A stretch of DNA of 64,000 bases from Chitinophaga sancti (GTDB lineage Bacteria > Bacteroidota > Bacteroidia > Chitinophagales > Chitinophagaceae), in the NCBI RefSeq assembly GCF_034424315.1, contig NZ_CP139972.1:1860001-1924000 (forward strand). Direction: 5' to 3'. Of the stretch, positions 35,155 to 42,902 are shown one piece after another. The translations under genes were made by a program, and so were the position numbers. The notes under the pieces are model-generated. The model was not told the DNA's origin. It made no database searches and worked only from the letters and a program-made list of their open reading frames with translations. Every line of letters starts with the position of its first letter. Position 1 is the stretch's first letter.

Positions 35155-36366
35155 ATGTCCGCTCAAAAAGAAATCATCATCATAGGTGCCGGTGCCGCCG
35201 GGCTTATTGCAGCCAAAGAACTTTCCGCCCAATATAAAGTTACCGTACTGGAAGCCCGGCCGGAAGCGGGTGGCAGAACGACTACCCAATACCCTGCCCC
35301 CGGTGTTCACATCGAAACAGGCGCTGAATTCATTCATGGTGAACTGCCCATCACTCTTTCTTTACTGAAAGAAGCAGGCATTCCCTACCATCCCATCAAT
35401 GGTGAAATGTACCTCTCTGAAAACGGGGAGCTGAAACAGGAAGAAGCATGGATTGAAGACTGGGATCAGCTGCTCGATCATATGAGCAAAGCCCCTGAAA
35501 CGTCTACCATGCTGCAATTGCTGGATCAATATTATCCGGCAGATCAATTTGCCGCATTGCGTAACCACGTACAGGGCTATGTACAGGGCTACGACCTCGC
35601 ACCTCTGGATAAGGTAAGCGTAAAATATTTGTACGATGAATGGACCTTGGAACAGGGTACCAATTACAGGATTGAAAACGGCTACACCTCCCTGATCAAT
35701 TACCTGAGCAAGGGTATCAACCTGATCACCAACCAAACCGTGCAAAGCATCACCTGGGCAAAAGACCAGGTAACCCTTACTACCCAGGATCGTAGTTACA
35801 CCGCAAACAAGGTACTCATTACCGTTCCTGTCAATATCCTTCAAAACGAAAGCATCCAATTCAGTCCTTCCCTCCCTGCCTACACAGCTGCTGCACGGCA
35901 AATAGGCTGGGGTACGGTGATCAAATTCAACCTGCTATTCAAACAGGCCTTCTGGAAAAGAGATATCGGATTTGTATTGAGTGATGAAACAGTGCCTGTC
36001 TGGTGGACACAATCAGCAGACAGTTTAATCCTTACCGGATGGCTGGGAGGCCCGGATGCAGAAGGCCTGCAAAAGGATCTCTTAGAAAAGGCATTGAGCT
36101 CCCTGGCTAACATATTTAATATACCCAACATTTCAGACCTGCTGGATCAAAGTTTCATACATAACTGGTCTACGGCGCAAGCCATACACGGTGGTTATTC
36201 CTACGGCATGCCTTTTTCAGAACAGGCAAAAGCAGTATTGACCACGCCAGTAGCAGATACGATTTACTTCGCGGGCGAAGCCCTCTACACTGGCGACAGC
36301 CCCGGCACCGTAGAAGCCGCCCTGCACAACGGGAAAGAAATGGCACGCAAAATAGGGGCTAACTAA
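35155..36366 (+). CDS. Flavin-dependent amine oxidase
   Basis: A 403-residue protein with the FAD-binding loop IIIIGAGAAGLIAAKEL (GxGxxG at 11-16), the second dinucleotide strand TVLEARPEAGGRTTT, and the C-terminal FAD motif IYFAGEALYTGDSPGTVEAA. This defines the flavin monoamine oxidase group, oxidising amines such as polyamines or tyramine to aldehydes with release of H2O2. The substrate is unknown. No signal peptide. A hairpin (AAGATTTTTC/GAAAATCTT, about 35122-35142) lies just upstream of the start. Confidence 0.9.
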   Translation: MSAQKEIIIIGAGAAGLIAAKELSAQYKVTVLEARPEAGGRTTTQYPAPGVHIETGAEFIHGELPITLSLLKEAGIPYHPINGEMYLSENGELKQEEAWIEDWDQLLDHMSKAPETSTMLQLLDQYYPADQFAALRNHVQGYVQGYDLAPLDKVSVKYLYDEWTLEQGTNYRIENGYTSLINYLSKGINLITNQTVQSITWAKDQVTLTTQDRSYTANKVLITVPVNILQNESIQFSPSLPAYTAAARQIGWGTVIKFNLLFKQAFWKRDIGFVLSDETVPVWWTQSADSLILTGWLGGPDAEGLQKDLLEKALSSLANIFNIPNISDLLDQSFIHNWSTAQAIHGGYSYGMPFSEQAKAVLTTPVADTIYFAGEALYTGDSPGTVEAALHNGKEMARKIGAN

Positions 36367-36502
36367 AAAGTAAAATAAAGACAATGAGAATTGCGTAAAA
36401 GCCATTTCGTCTCCATTACCCACCCGGGAGGGGGTACCCTTTTTAGTCGGCCCCAAACGCCTTCATACATAAAGACTTCAATATCTAAATACCTCCATTC
36501 AC

Positions 36503-37060
36503 TCAATGCTTAGGCTTAGGGATCACCTTATACTTCCCATCTTCTATCAGCTCCTTCAGCCATACACCATATTTCTTTTTATTCACTTTCTCGTTATACT
36601 CCTCATCCAGCACCACTCTTCCCTTCACTATTTCATAATAAATGTAAGGCACATAATACACAGAATCAGCAGAGGGATACGGCGCTACCGTATACGCACC
36701 GCCCACTTCCAGATTCTGGTCATGGTCATAATCCCTGATATCAGAAGATACTACATTTGCAATTGAATCAACTTTGGAATTGTTTACACTAAAAATTATC
36801 AGATCTTTAACGTCTGCGCGGCGGCTTACCTCCAGGAATAAAAATACATTGCCGCCATTTTCAATGAGTTTGTTGCGTCTGCTGTCTAAGAATTCCGCGC
36901 CATTACTCAACAGAAAAGCACGGTTGCCATTTACAAAAATGGTTCCTTTATTAATATTAACTTGCTGGGCCTTGCTGCTCACAAAGTGAAAATTCGATTT
37001 CTGCCCAAAAGCTGGCAGGGCTATAAATGCCAGCAGGCAATGTCTGAGTTTTAATTTCAT
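36503..37060 (-). CDS. Hypothetical secreted protein
   Basis: The ATG at 37060 opens 185 residues with a signal peptide (LKLRHCLLAFIALPAFGQ). The mature protein is mixed, with strands such as INKGTIFVNGNRAFLL and segments SVYYVPYIYYEIVKGRVVL. It is basic at the C-terminus. No family recognised. It diverges from the DUF4421 gene with 80 bases between the starts. Confidence 0.68.
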   Translation of the reverse strand: MKLKLRHCLLAFIALPAFGQKSNFHFVSSKAQQVNINKGTIFVNGNRAFLLSNGAEFLDSRRNKLIENGGNVFLFLEVSRRADVKDLIIFSVNNSKVDSIANVVSSDIRDYDHDQNLEVGGAYTVAPYPSADSVYYVPYIYYEIVKGRVVLDEEYNEKVNKKKYGVWLKELIEDGKYKVIPKPKH

Positions 37061-37140
37061 AGTTTTGTAGTTAAAATCGGGTAGAAACTTAAACATTTTT
37101 TAGTAAAAAACCTTTAACTGATTACTGTTGTTCTAAAATC

Positions 37141-38097
37141 ATGTGGCGTCATCTTTTGCTGTTATTTTTATTACCTACAACACTGTATGCACAAAAAACA
37201 GATTCAGCCTATATTCAAGCATTTCCACGGAAAAATATGGTTGAGCTATATGGGGGTACCTATAGTACCACCTTTAAATTTCGCACCCGCGGCAACAGGC
37301 AGAGTAATTACAAACTGGTCGTGAACAGCAGCGGTTCCATCGGGGCCGATGTGAGCTATAAATGGATGTACCTGCAATATACCTTCAACCTGCCGGGTAC
37401 AGAGCTGGACAACAAATCCAAATATCACTTCCACCTCATCAGGATCATGTTTGGCAGTCATGCCGTGAGTGTAGAGCCCTTTTTTAATGCCTATAATGGG
37501 CTCTTAATCCCCTATAAGGAGCACAAAGGATATGAATCCTTCCAGGGTATCGACTTTACCAATGCGGGCCTGGATCTCTCTTATTATTTCAATCACCGTA
37601 AATATTCCTACAAAGCTGCTGCTTCCTTTAGAGAACAGCAACTTCAATCTGCAGGATCCGCATTTCTTACAGCCACCCCTTTCTGGCACCAGATCAGGTG
37701 GAAAAATCCTACGCCACAACTTATTTCAGACTCACTGACTTATAATTTACTATCCTCCAATCCATCCTGGCTCTCGCTGGTATTTAAAGGTGGCTACACC
37801 CACAATATCGTATTGGGCAATCATAACTGGATTATTGCGCCAGCAGTCCTGGTGGGTGCTGGTGTCCTTCATGAAATAAATAGAAATAATGACCGCTTGC
37901 AGGCGGTGACTGATTTTCAGGGATGGGTTAATGCAGGGTATAACGGAGATGAGTATTATGCTTACCTCAATGCTGCTTACGATAACCTGAACACCAACCT
38001 GCTGGTAAAGGATATGCACCGGAAGGATTTCAATCTAAGCCTGACGCTGGGTTACCGGTTTGCCCATCTGCCCAAAAAGATCTTAGGTATATTATAA
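37141..38097 (+). CDS. DUF4421-family outer-membrane-like protein
   Basis: A 318-residue protein with signal peptide (LLLLFLLPTTLYAQ). Residue patterns alternate as in small beta barrels (VELYGGTYSTTFKFRT, ADVSYKWMYLQYTFNL, LDLSYYFNHRKYSYKAAAS) and match DUF4421. It likely sits in the outer membrane; function unknown. It ends at a bidirectional terminator shared with the convergent Gly/Gln-rich gene. Confidence 0.82.
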   Translation: MWRHLLLLFLLPTTLYAQKTDSAYIQAFPRKNMVELYGGTYSTTFKFRTRGNRQSNYKLVVNSSGSIGADVSYKWMYLQYTFNLPGTELDNKSKYHFHLIRIMFGSHAVSVEPFFNAYNGLLIPYKEHKGYESFQGIDFTNAGLDLSYYFNHRKYSYKAAASFREQQLQSAGSAFLTATPFWHQIRWKNPTPQLISDSLTYNLLSSNPSWLSLVFKGGYTHNIVLGNHNWIIAPAVLVGAGVLHEINRNNDRLQAVTDFQGWVNAGYNGDEYYAYLNAAYDNLNTNLLVKDMHRKDFNLSLTLGYRFAHLPKKILGIL

Positions 38098-38102
38098 TAA
38101 AA

Positions 38103-38129
38103 AAAGCCGCAATCGATGATTGCGGCTTT
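38103..38129. terminator. Bidirectional terminator between convergent genes
   Basis: A perfect 12-bp inverted repeat (38103-38114, AAAGCCGCAATC, with 38118-38129; 3-base loop) flanked by A and T runs separates the DUF4421 gene from the minus-strand gene. Confidence 0.85.
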
Positions 38130-38139
38130 CTAGATCTTA

Positions 38140-38604
38140 TTATTGCTGTTGCGTTTGCGGCTGATCCTGGGGCTGTGACGGCTGCTGTTGCTGTTGCATT
38201 CGCTGTTGTCTGCGCTCCATTCCCTCTTTGTAATAATTCCTTTTGGCATCATACACAGCCTGGTCACGTTCCCTCTTCAGCTGTCTTACTTCCAGCCTCC
38301 GTTCTCTTCTACTCAGGTCTTTATCCATTTTTACAGAAGAGATCCTGTCTGCATAGTCATTTTTAATGTCCATTACCTGCATATCCAGTTTGGTAGGTCT
38401 GTAAGGAGCAGCGTAGTAAGGATAGGGATAACCATAGCCGAATCCCCAGCCAAATGGTGAGTAGAAGGGGCTGTAGTAACCACCACCGTAAATGATCGTT
38501 GTACGTCCACCACCATGAAAGCCGCCGCCACCATGTCCTGGGCCCATTGCAAAGGCGCCTGTGGCCATTACTGTCATCGTTAACGCAATTATTATCTTTT
38601 TCAT
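38140..38604 (-). CDS. Secreted Gly/Tyr-rich, Gln-tailed protein
   Basis: A 154-residue protein with signal peptide (IIIALTMTVMATGAFA). A Gly/His/Tyr/Pro-rich low-complexity section follows (about 20-70, GHGGGGFHGGG, GWGFGYGYPYPYY), then a highly charged helical region (DLSRRERRLEVRQLKRERDQ) and a Gln-rich tail (RMQQQQQPSQPQDQPQ). The composition suggests an extracytoplasmic structural or scaffolding protein. Function unknown. Confidence 0.75.
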   Translation of the reverse strand: MKKIIIALTMTVMATGAFAMGPGHGGGGFHGGGRTTIIYGGGYYSPFYSPFGWGFGYGYPYPYYAAPYRPTKLDMQVMDIKNDYADRISSVKMDKDLSRRERRLEVRQLKRERDQAVYDAKRNYYKEGMERRQQRMQQQQQPSQPQDQPQTQQQ

Positions 38605-38731
38605 GACTCCTCCTTTTCTTTTTATAGTGATTAGACTATGGTTTAAAGGAAAAATTTAATGGTCAGAAGATTTTAGCAAATCGTTAACAATTTGAGGATC
38701 AGGGCACTAAAGCAGCTTACGTGCCAGGCAT

Positions 38732-38754
38732 AAAAAAAGCAGGCCAGTGCCTGC
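38732..38754 (-). terminator. Terminator of the 38763-39607 gene pair
   Basis: GCAGGC (38739-38744) pairs with GCCTGC (38749-38754); on the minus strand seven T follow (38738-38732). Confidence 0.8.
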
Positions 38755-38762
38755 TAATTCAT

Positions 38763-39233
38763 TTACAACTTTTCCAATTCCTTTGTATACTCGTATTGCA
38801 AATCCTCGTGCTGGCTCTCTATCGCCTTCTTTATCTTCTTTATCTGCCCCAGGTAAATGGTCGTTAACGCCGGGCTCTCCCCTACCTTAATACCAGCCTT
38901 CTTTATCTTCATCAGGAAATACAATAACAACTCAATCTCCGCCACCTTCGATCCTGTATATTTTATCTGCTTGCTCACCCCTCTCAGGATCTTCCTCAGG
39001 TACTTTTTTACATAGTACAAATTCGTCTTTGGCTGTGCCGCAAAAGCTTCGTCCATTTCCAACTTCACTGCAGCAATATACCCCTGCAAATCACCCTCCT
39101 CAAAAAGCAGGTAAGACAGCAGTTCCTTGTTGTCATTCTTGAACTTGGCCAGTCGCAAACATACCTCCATCAGCCGGGCTGGCGGCAATGCCTGCAATTC
39201 CTTTTTTAATTCACTGATACTGGCTGGCTTCAT
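38763..39233 (-). CDS. Hypothetical helical protein
   Basis: A 156-residue, Lys-rich, all-helical cytoplasmic protein (SISELKKELQALPPARLMEV, LLYFLMKIKKAGIKVG). The start overlaps the stop of the SRPBCC gene by four bases (ATGA), so the two are translationally coupled. Similar proteins are common in Bacteroidota but uncharacterised; I do not recognise a named family. Confidence 0.7.
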   Translation of the reverse strand: MKPASISELKKELQALPPARLMEVCLRLAKFKNDNKELLSYLLFEEGDLQGYIAAVKLEMDEAFAAQPKTNLYYVKKYLRKILRGVSKQIKYTGSKVAEIELLLYFLMKIKKAGIKVGESPALTTIYLGQIKKIKKAIESQHEDLQYEYTKELEKL

Positions 39234-39607
39234 GAATAGAAATCAATCAGTGCCCCGAAATACGCCTCATTCCATCCATCTACAATATCATCAAATGCCT
39301 CATCAGGAATATTGGTATGCTTCAGTTCCACATCCGTTCCTTTCTTATCGGGATGCAGTATAATGGTCACAATAGAATCTTCTTCCTGCTCACCAAAATA
39401 CCATTCCTGCACTATCTTCTTATCTTCCTCAAATTCCAGGTTCATGCCCACAATACTATCCCCCCAGAGAGAAAACTCTGTTCCCGGCTCGGTAGACATC
39501 TCCGCAGGTTCGCCAGACCATAACTGGATGGTATATTGATTGGTCAATGCCTTGTACAAATCCTCCGGAGGTGCCGGCACGATAAAATGCTTTTTGTAAT
39601 CCTTCAT
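39230..39607 (-). CDS. SRPBCC / AHSA1-like START-fold protein
   Basis: A 125-residue protein with the AHSA1 pattern: FIVPAPPEDLYKALTNQYTI at the N-terminus, FSLWGDSIVGMNLEFEEDKK with IVQEWYFGEQ in the middle, and DGWNEAYFGALIDFY at the end. The fold forms a hydrophobic pocket for small ligands or a chaperone contact; the specific role is not known. A TAGTTTTG element lies 4 bases before the ATG, so the message may be leaderless. Confidence 0.83.
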   Translation of the reverse strand: MKDYKKHFIVPAPPEDLYKALTNQYTIQLWSGEPAEMSTEPGTEFSLWGDSIVGMNLEFEEDKKIVQEWYFGEQEEDSIVTIILHPDKKGTDVELKHTNIPDEAFDDIVDGWNEAYFGALIDFYS

Positions 39608-39611
39608 GCTG

Positions 39612-39619
39612 CAAAACTA
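39612..39619 (-). promoter_or_regulatory. TAnnTTTG promoter element very near a start codon
   Basis: TAGTTTTG on the minus strand ends 4 bases upstream of the ATG at 39607. If used, transcription would begin at or close to the start codon. No ideal -33 TTG was found. Confidence 0.35.
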
Positions 39620-39648
39620 CTTTTTCTAATGCAATAAGCCTTATAAAA

Positions 39649-39746
39649 AAACGGGGTTATACCAAATGTAAAATTTCCCGGACAGAACGCAGTTTTGTTT
39701 GCACAAAACGCTATGCCTTTAAATCACTTTTGATAAAACCCCGTTT
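39649..39746 (-). terminator. Large nested hairpin terminator of the GH20 gene
   Basis: AAACGGGGTT at 39649-39658 pairs with AACCCCGTTT at 39737-39746. The 78-base interior holds a smaller stem (GTTTTGT/ACAAAAC near 39692-39710). On the minus strand a run of T follows the outer stem (39650-39645), so it probably ends the GH20 transcript although the loop is unusually large. Confidence 0.55.
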
Positions 39747-39754
39747 CTAAAAAT

Positions 39755-42058
39755 CTACTTTGCTACCTGCAACCACTCATCCGGTATCCGCCCTATCTTA
39801 CCGCCATTCACCCGGTACTCCAGCTTCAGCGTATAACCACCACCGCCTTCTACAAACTTCACCTCTATAGGATGCAGGCCTTTCTGCAGCGCAATCTGTC
39901 CACTCTTCTGCAACGGCGCATGCCAGCCATCATTGTCTACTACCTTCTCACCATCAATGTAGAGGTTCGCACCATCATCCGCAGTCAGGAAGAAACTGTA
40001 AACGGTTGTTTCCGGTACATTGATAAAGCCTTTGAGCGTAGCACCAAATGGCCTGCCACCATGCCCAATACTATCAGGCATGATCACATTATTTACAAAC
40101 CCTGTACTATCCGGTGTAGCCGGCAGGGTAGTCACACCCCTGTACGCAGCATTGAAATAATCCAGTTTCAGGCCCTGCTGCAAACCACTTACCCCGGTCG
40201 GTTTGAAGAAAGTTTGCGGCTTAAAATTCAGTGTGTAGATCTCACCATGTACACCATTGGGCTTAAAGGCCGCAATGCGCAGGGAGATCTTACCTGGAAT
40301 GATATAATCAGCCGGCAATTCAGGTGATTTCATCGTTGGCAATGAGCCATCTGTAGTATAACGGATCTTCATTTCAGGAGAAGGCTTTGCTATCTCCAGC
40401 CTGGTTTTCCCTACAAATACATTCTCTTCGGTAAACCCGTCCAGATCTGGCATACGAAAGTTTACTTTCATCAGGTCCAGGCGTTTGTACTGCGTCATGA
40501 GACGCTGTGAGTAAGCATCAAAATCAGGTTTATTCGTCCACAATAATTCAGACAAGGCTGTCATACGAGGCATATACATAAAGTCTGCACGCTTTTCTGA
40601 AGGAATATTTTCTGTCCAGATATTTGCCTGTGCGCCAATAATAAATTTACCTTCCTCAGCAGTCAAACCCTTTGGTACCGGTTCGAAATAGTATATATTA
40701 GAGATAGAATTCCTGTCAGGAATATTATCAAAGTACAAGGGATTACCCGGTGTCATGATCACGTAGTTCCCGTTCTTGGCGGCATGTATGGGTGCTGATG
40801 GTACCCAGGTTCTCCAGTACATTACCATGGCCGTAGGACTTACACCACCTTCCAGGATCTCATCCCAGCCAATCAGTTTCTTGCCTTTGGAATTGAAGAA
40901 CTTTTCCATTCTCTTCACAAAATAACTCTGCAGTTCATCAACGTCTTTGATCTGATGTTCTTTCATGAAATCCTGTACACCATCAAAGTGCTCCCAGGTA
41001 GACTTGTCCACTTCATCAGCCCCCAGGTGGATGTATTGGGAAGGGAACAATGCCGCGATTTCAGTAAATACATTCTCTGCAAATTCGAACGTAGATTCTT
41101 TACAAGGGCAGATCGGGGTGGTAAATAATTTACCCCATTTCACGCCACCCTGGCAACTCAGGAAAGGATATTCCCTGATAGCAGCCATCATATGCCCAGG
41201 CATATCGATTTCAGGAATAATTTCGATATGGCGTGCTGCTGCATAAGCAATCAGGTCCTTCATCTGGGCCTGGGTATAGAACCCGCCATACAGGGTCTTG
41301 CCATCTTTATGAATGATATGGGAAGGATCGATCGCCATATCCGGATTGGTTTTGGATTTCTCCATACAAGCGGAATCCTGGTTGTTAAATTCACGCCATG
41401 CCCCTCTTTCTGTCAGCAAAGGATATTTCTTAATTTCAATACGCCATCCCTGGTCATCCGTCAGGTGAATATGAAATTTATTCATCTTGTACAAAGCCAG
41501 TACGTTGATGAATTTTTTCAGATAGCCGATAGAGAAAAAGTGACGGGATACATCCAGGTGCATACCACGCCAGCCATAAGCCGGATGATCGGTGATGTTC
41601 GCAGCAGGAATCGCTATCTTAGCCAGTTTGGTAGTCGTACCTTCTACGGCTACCGGCATCAGCTGGCGCAATGTTTGAATAGCGCGGAACATACCGGTAG
41701 GTGTTTTAGCCCCAACCTGTATTTCCTGGGTGCTGATCGATAAAGTGTAATCTTCTTCTCCAGCCAGCTGATCATTCTGCGTCAGTACGATGCTGCCTGC
41801 ACCTGCTTTGGTGCCTGCCGGCAATGCCTGGCCCAGGCCTTGCTTAATGAGCGCCTGTAACTGTGCCGCCTCATTGCTGAAGGTCTTCCCGGCCGGTACA
41901 ACCAGTTTCGTTTTCGTGGTAATGACAAATTCTCCTGCCTGTGGCACCAGCTGTTGCGGATAAGGAATAATTCCATAACGGGATGGTGTGGCATCCTGGG
42001 CATGTGTTACCTGAAAGAAAAGCAGGATACCCAGTGCCAGTGCACTTTGTTTCAACAT
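39755..42058 (-). CDS. Beta-N-acetylhexosaminidase, GH20
   Basis: A 767-residue secreted enzyme (signal peptide ALALGILLFFQVTHAQ). Domains in order: GH20b (about 25-160), catalytic barrel (about 165-510) with HLTDDQGWRIEIKKYP and the catalytic Asp-Glu pair in HLGADEVD near residues 346-350, a chitobiase-type C-terminal Ig domain (about 545-620, IRYTTDGSLPTMKS) and a PA14-type domain (about 640-765, SFFLTADDGANLYIDGEKV). It removes terminal N-acetylglucosamine or N-acetylgalactosamine from chitin oligosaccharides or glycans. It is monocistronic with a large terminator. Confidence 0.95.
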   Translation of the reverse strand: MLKQSALALGILLFFQVTHAQDATPSRYGIIPYPQQLVPQAGEFVITTKTKLVVPAGKTFSNEAAQLQALIKQGLGQALPAGTKAGAGSIVLTQNDQLAGEEDYTLSISTQEIQVGAKTPTGMFRAIQTLRQLMPVAVEGTTTKLAKIAIPAANITDHPAYGWRGMHLDVSRHFFSIGYLKKFINVLALYKMNKFHIHLTDDQGWRIEIKKYPLLTERGAWREFNNQDSACMEKSKTNPDMAIDPSHIIHKDGKTLYGGFYTQAQMKDLIAYAAARHIEIIPEIDMPGHMMAAIREYPFLSCQGGVKWGKLFTTPICPCKESTFEFAENVFTEIAALFPSQYIHLGADEVDKSTWEHFDGVQDFMKEHQIKDVDELQSYFVKRMEKFFNSKGKKLIGWDEILEGGVSPTAMVMYWRTWVPSAPIHAAKNGNYVIMTPGNPLYFDNIPDRNSISNIYYFEPVPKGLTAEEGKFIIGAQANIWTENIPSEKRADFMYMPRMTALSELLWTNKPDFDAYSQRLMTQYKRLDLMKVNFRMPDLDGFTEENVFVGKTRLEIAKPSPEMKIRYTTDGSLPTMKSPELPADYIIPGKISLRIAAFKPNGVHGEIYTLNFKPQTFFKPTGVSGLQQGLKLDYFNAAYRGVTTLPATPDSTGFVNNVIMPDSIGHGGRPFGATLKGFINVPETTVYSFFLTADDGANLYIDGEKVVDNDGWHAPLQKSGQIALQKGLHPIEVKFVEGGGGYTLKLEYRVNGGKIGRIPDEWLQVAK

Positions 42059-42224
42059 AAATTACTTTTAAGCATGATAAGGAAGCTAGCAAAATAGCAA
42101 CAATATTGGTGTCAAACTGATGCGATATTGCTAAATGATAGGGGAATATTAGCGATCGGCCACGAAGGTCCTGAATATATCCTACTTTTTAATTCCTGCG
42201 CCCCGCTTTACAAAGAACCCTTAT

Positions 42225-42824
42225 TTACCCAGCAGCATCCTCAATTTTCAACAACCGGAAAATCGTCTCCTCATCCATCTCCTGCACTTCCCCCGGTTGC
42301 AGATCACCTAACAGCAAATCTTCTATTGATATCCTGATCAGTCGCTTAGTCTGATGCCCCACTGCCGCCGTCATCTTCCTCACCTGGTGAAACTTTCCTT
42401 CCGTGAGTGTAATAGTGATCCAGGTCCTCGGCAGGTACTCCTTCAGGTCGTGCGCCCGAGGCCCTACATTATCCGGCTTCTCCACAATCTGCACATCACA
42501 GGGAGGCGTTACATAATCCACCCCGCCTTTGATCCGGATCGTCACCCCGTTACGCAGCTGTTCCAGCGCCTCCGGGCTCATGATCTTAGCCACCATCACC
42601 AGGTAAGTACGTTTATGCGGTTGATCACTTTCAAATAATAAACGGGTGACCTTCTTATTGGTAGTTAAAACAAGTAAACCCTCAGAATGGTTGTCGAGTC
42701 TGCCCACGGCATGAATACCTTCAGGAAAATCATAATCCAGTTCGCCCAAAAGATGTACTTTGTCAGGGCTTACGAACTGCGAGACCATGTCGTAAGGTTT
42801 GTTAATAATGAAGTAGCGGTACAT
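42225..42824 (-). CDS. RluE/RsuA-family rRNA pseudouridine synthase
   Basis: A 199-residue protein with the catalytic motif GRLDNHSEGLLVLT (Asp near 44), KTYLV-like HKRTYLVMVAK and the C-terminal EGKFHQVRKMTAAVGH. It lacks an S4 domain, as in RluE, which modifies 23S rRNA U2457 in E. coli. Single-gene unit diverging from the GH127 gene by 78 bases. Confidence 0.92.
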   Translation of the reverse strand: MYRYFIINKPYDMVSQFVSPDKVHLLGELDYDFPEGIHAVGRLDNHSEGLLVLTTNKKVTRLLFESDQPHKRTYLVMVAKIMSPEALEQLRNGVTIRIKGGVDYVTPPCDVQIVEKPDNVGPRAHDLKEYLPRTWITITLTEGKFHQVRKMTAAVGHQTKRLIRISIEDLLLGDLQPGEVQEMDEETIFRLLKIEDAAG

Positions 42825-42902
42825 AAAATTCTGCTAATATACAGGCAAATCTGATTAATATCTATTTAACCCATTCCCGGGGGAATCAATAATTTCATCC
42901 CT

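Noticed and set aside
38140..38604. Prion-like or amyloid protein
   Set aside because: The Gln-rich tail is short and mixed with Pro; the sequence alone does not support the claim.
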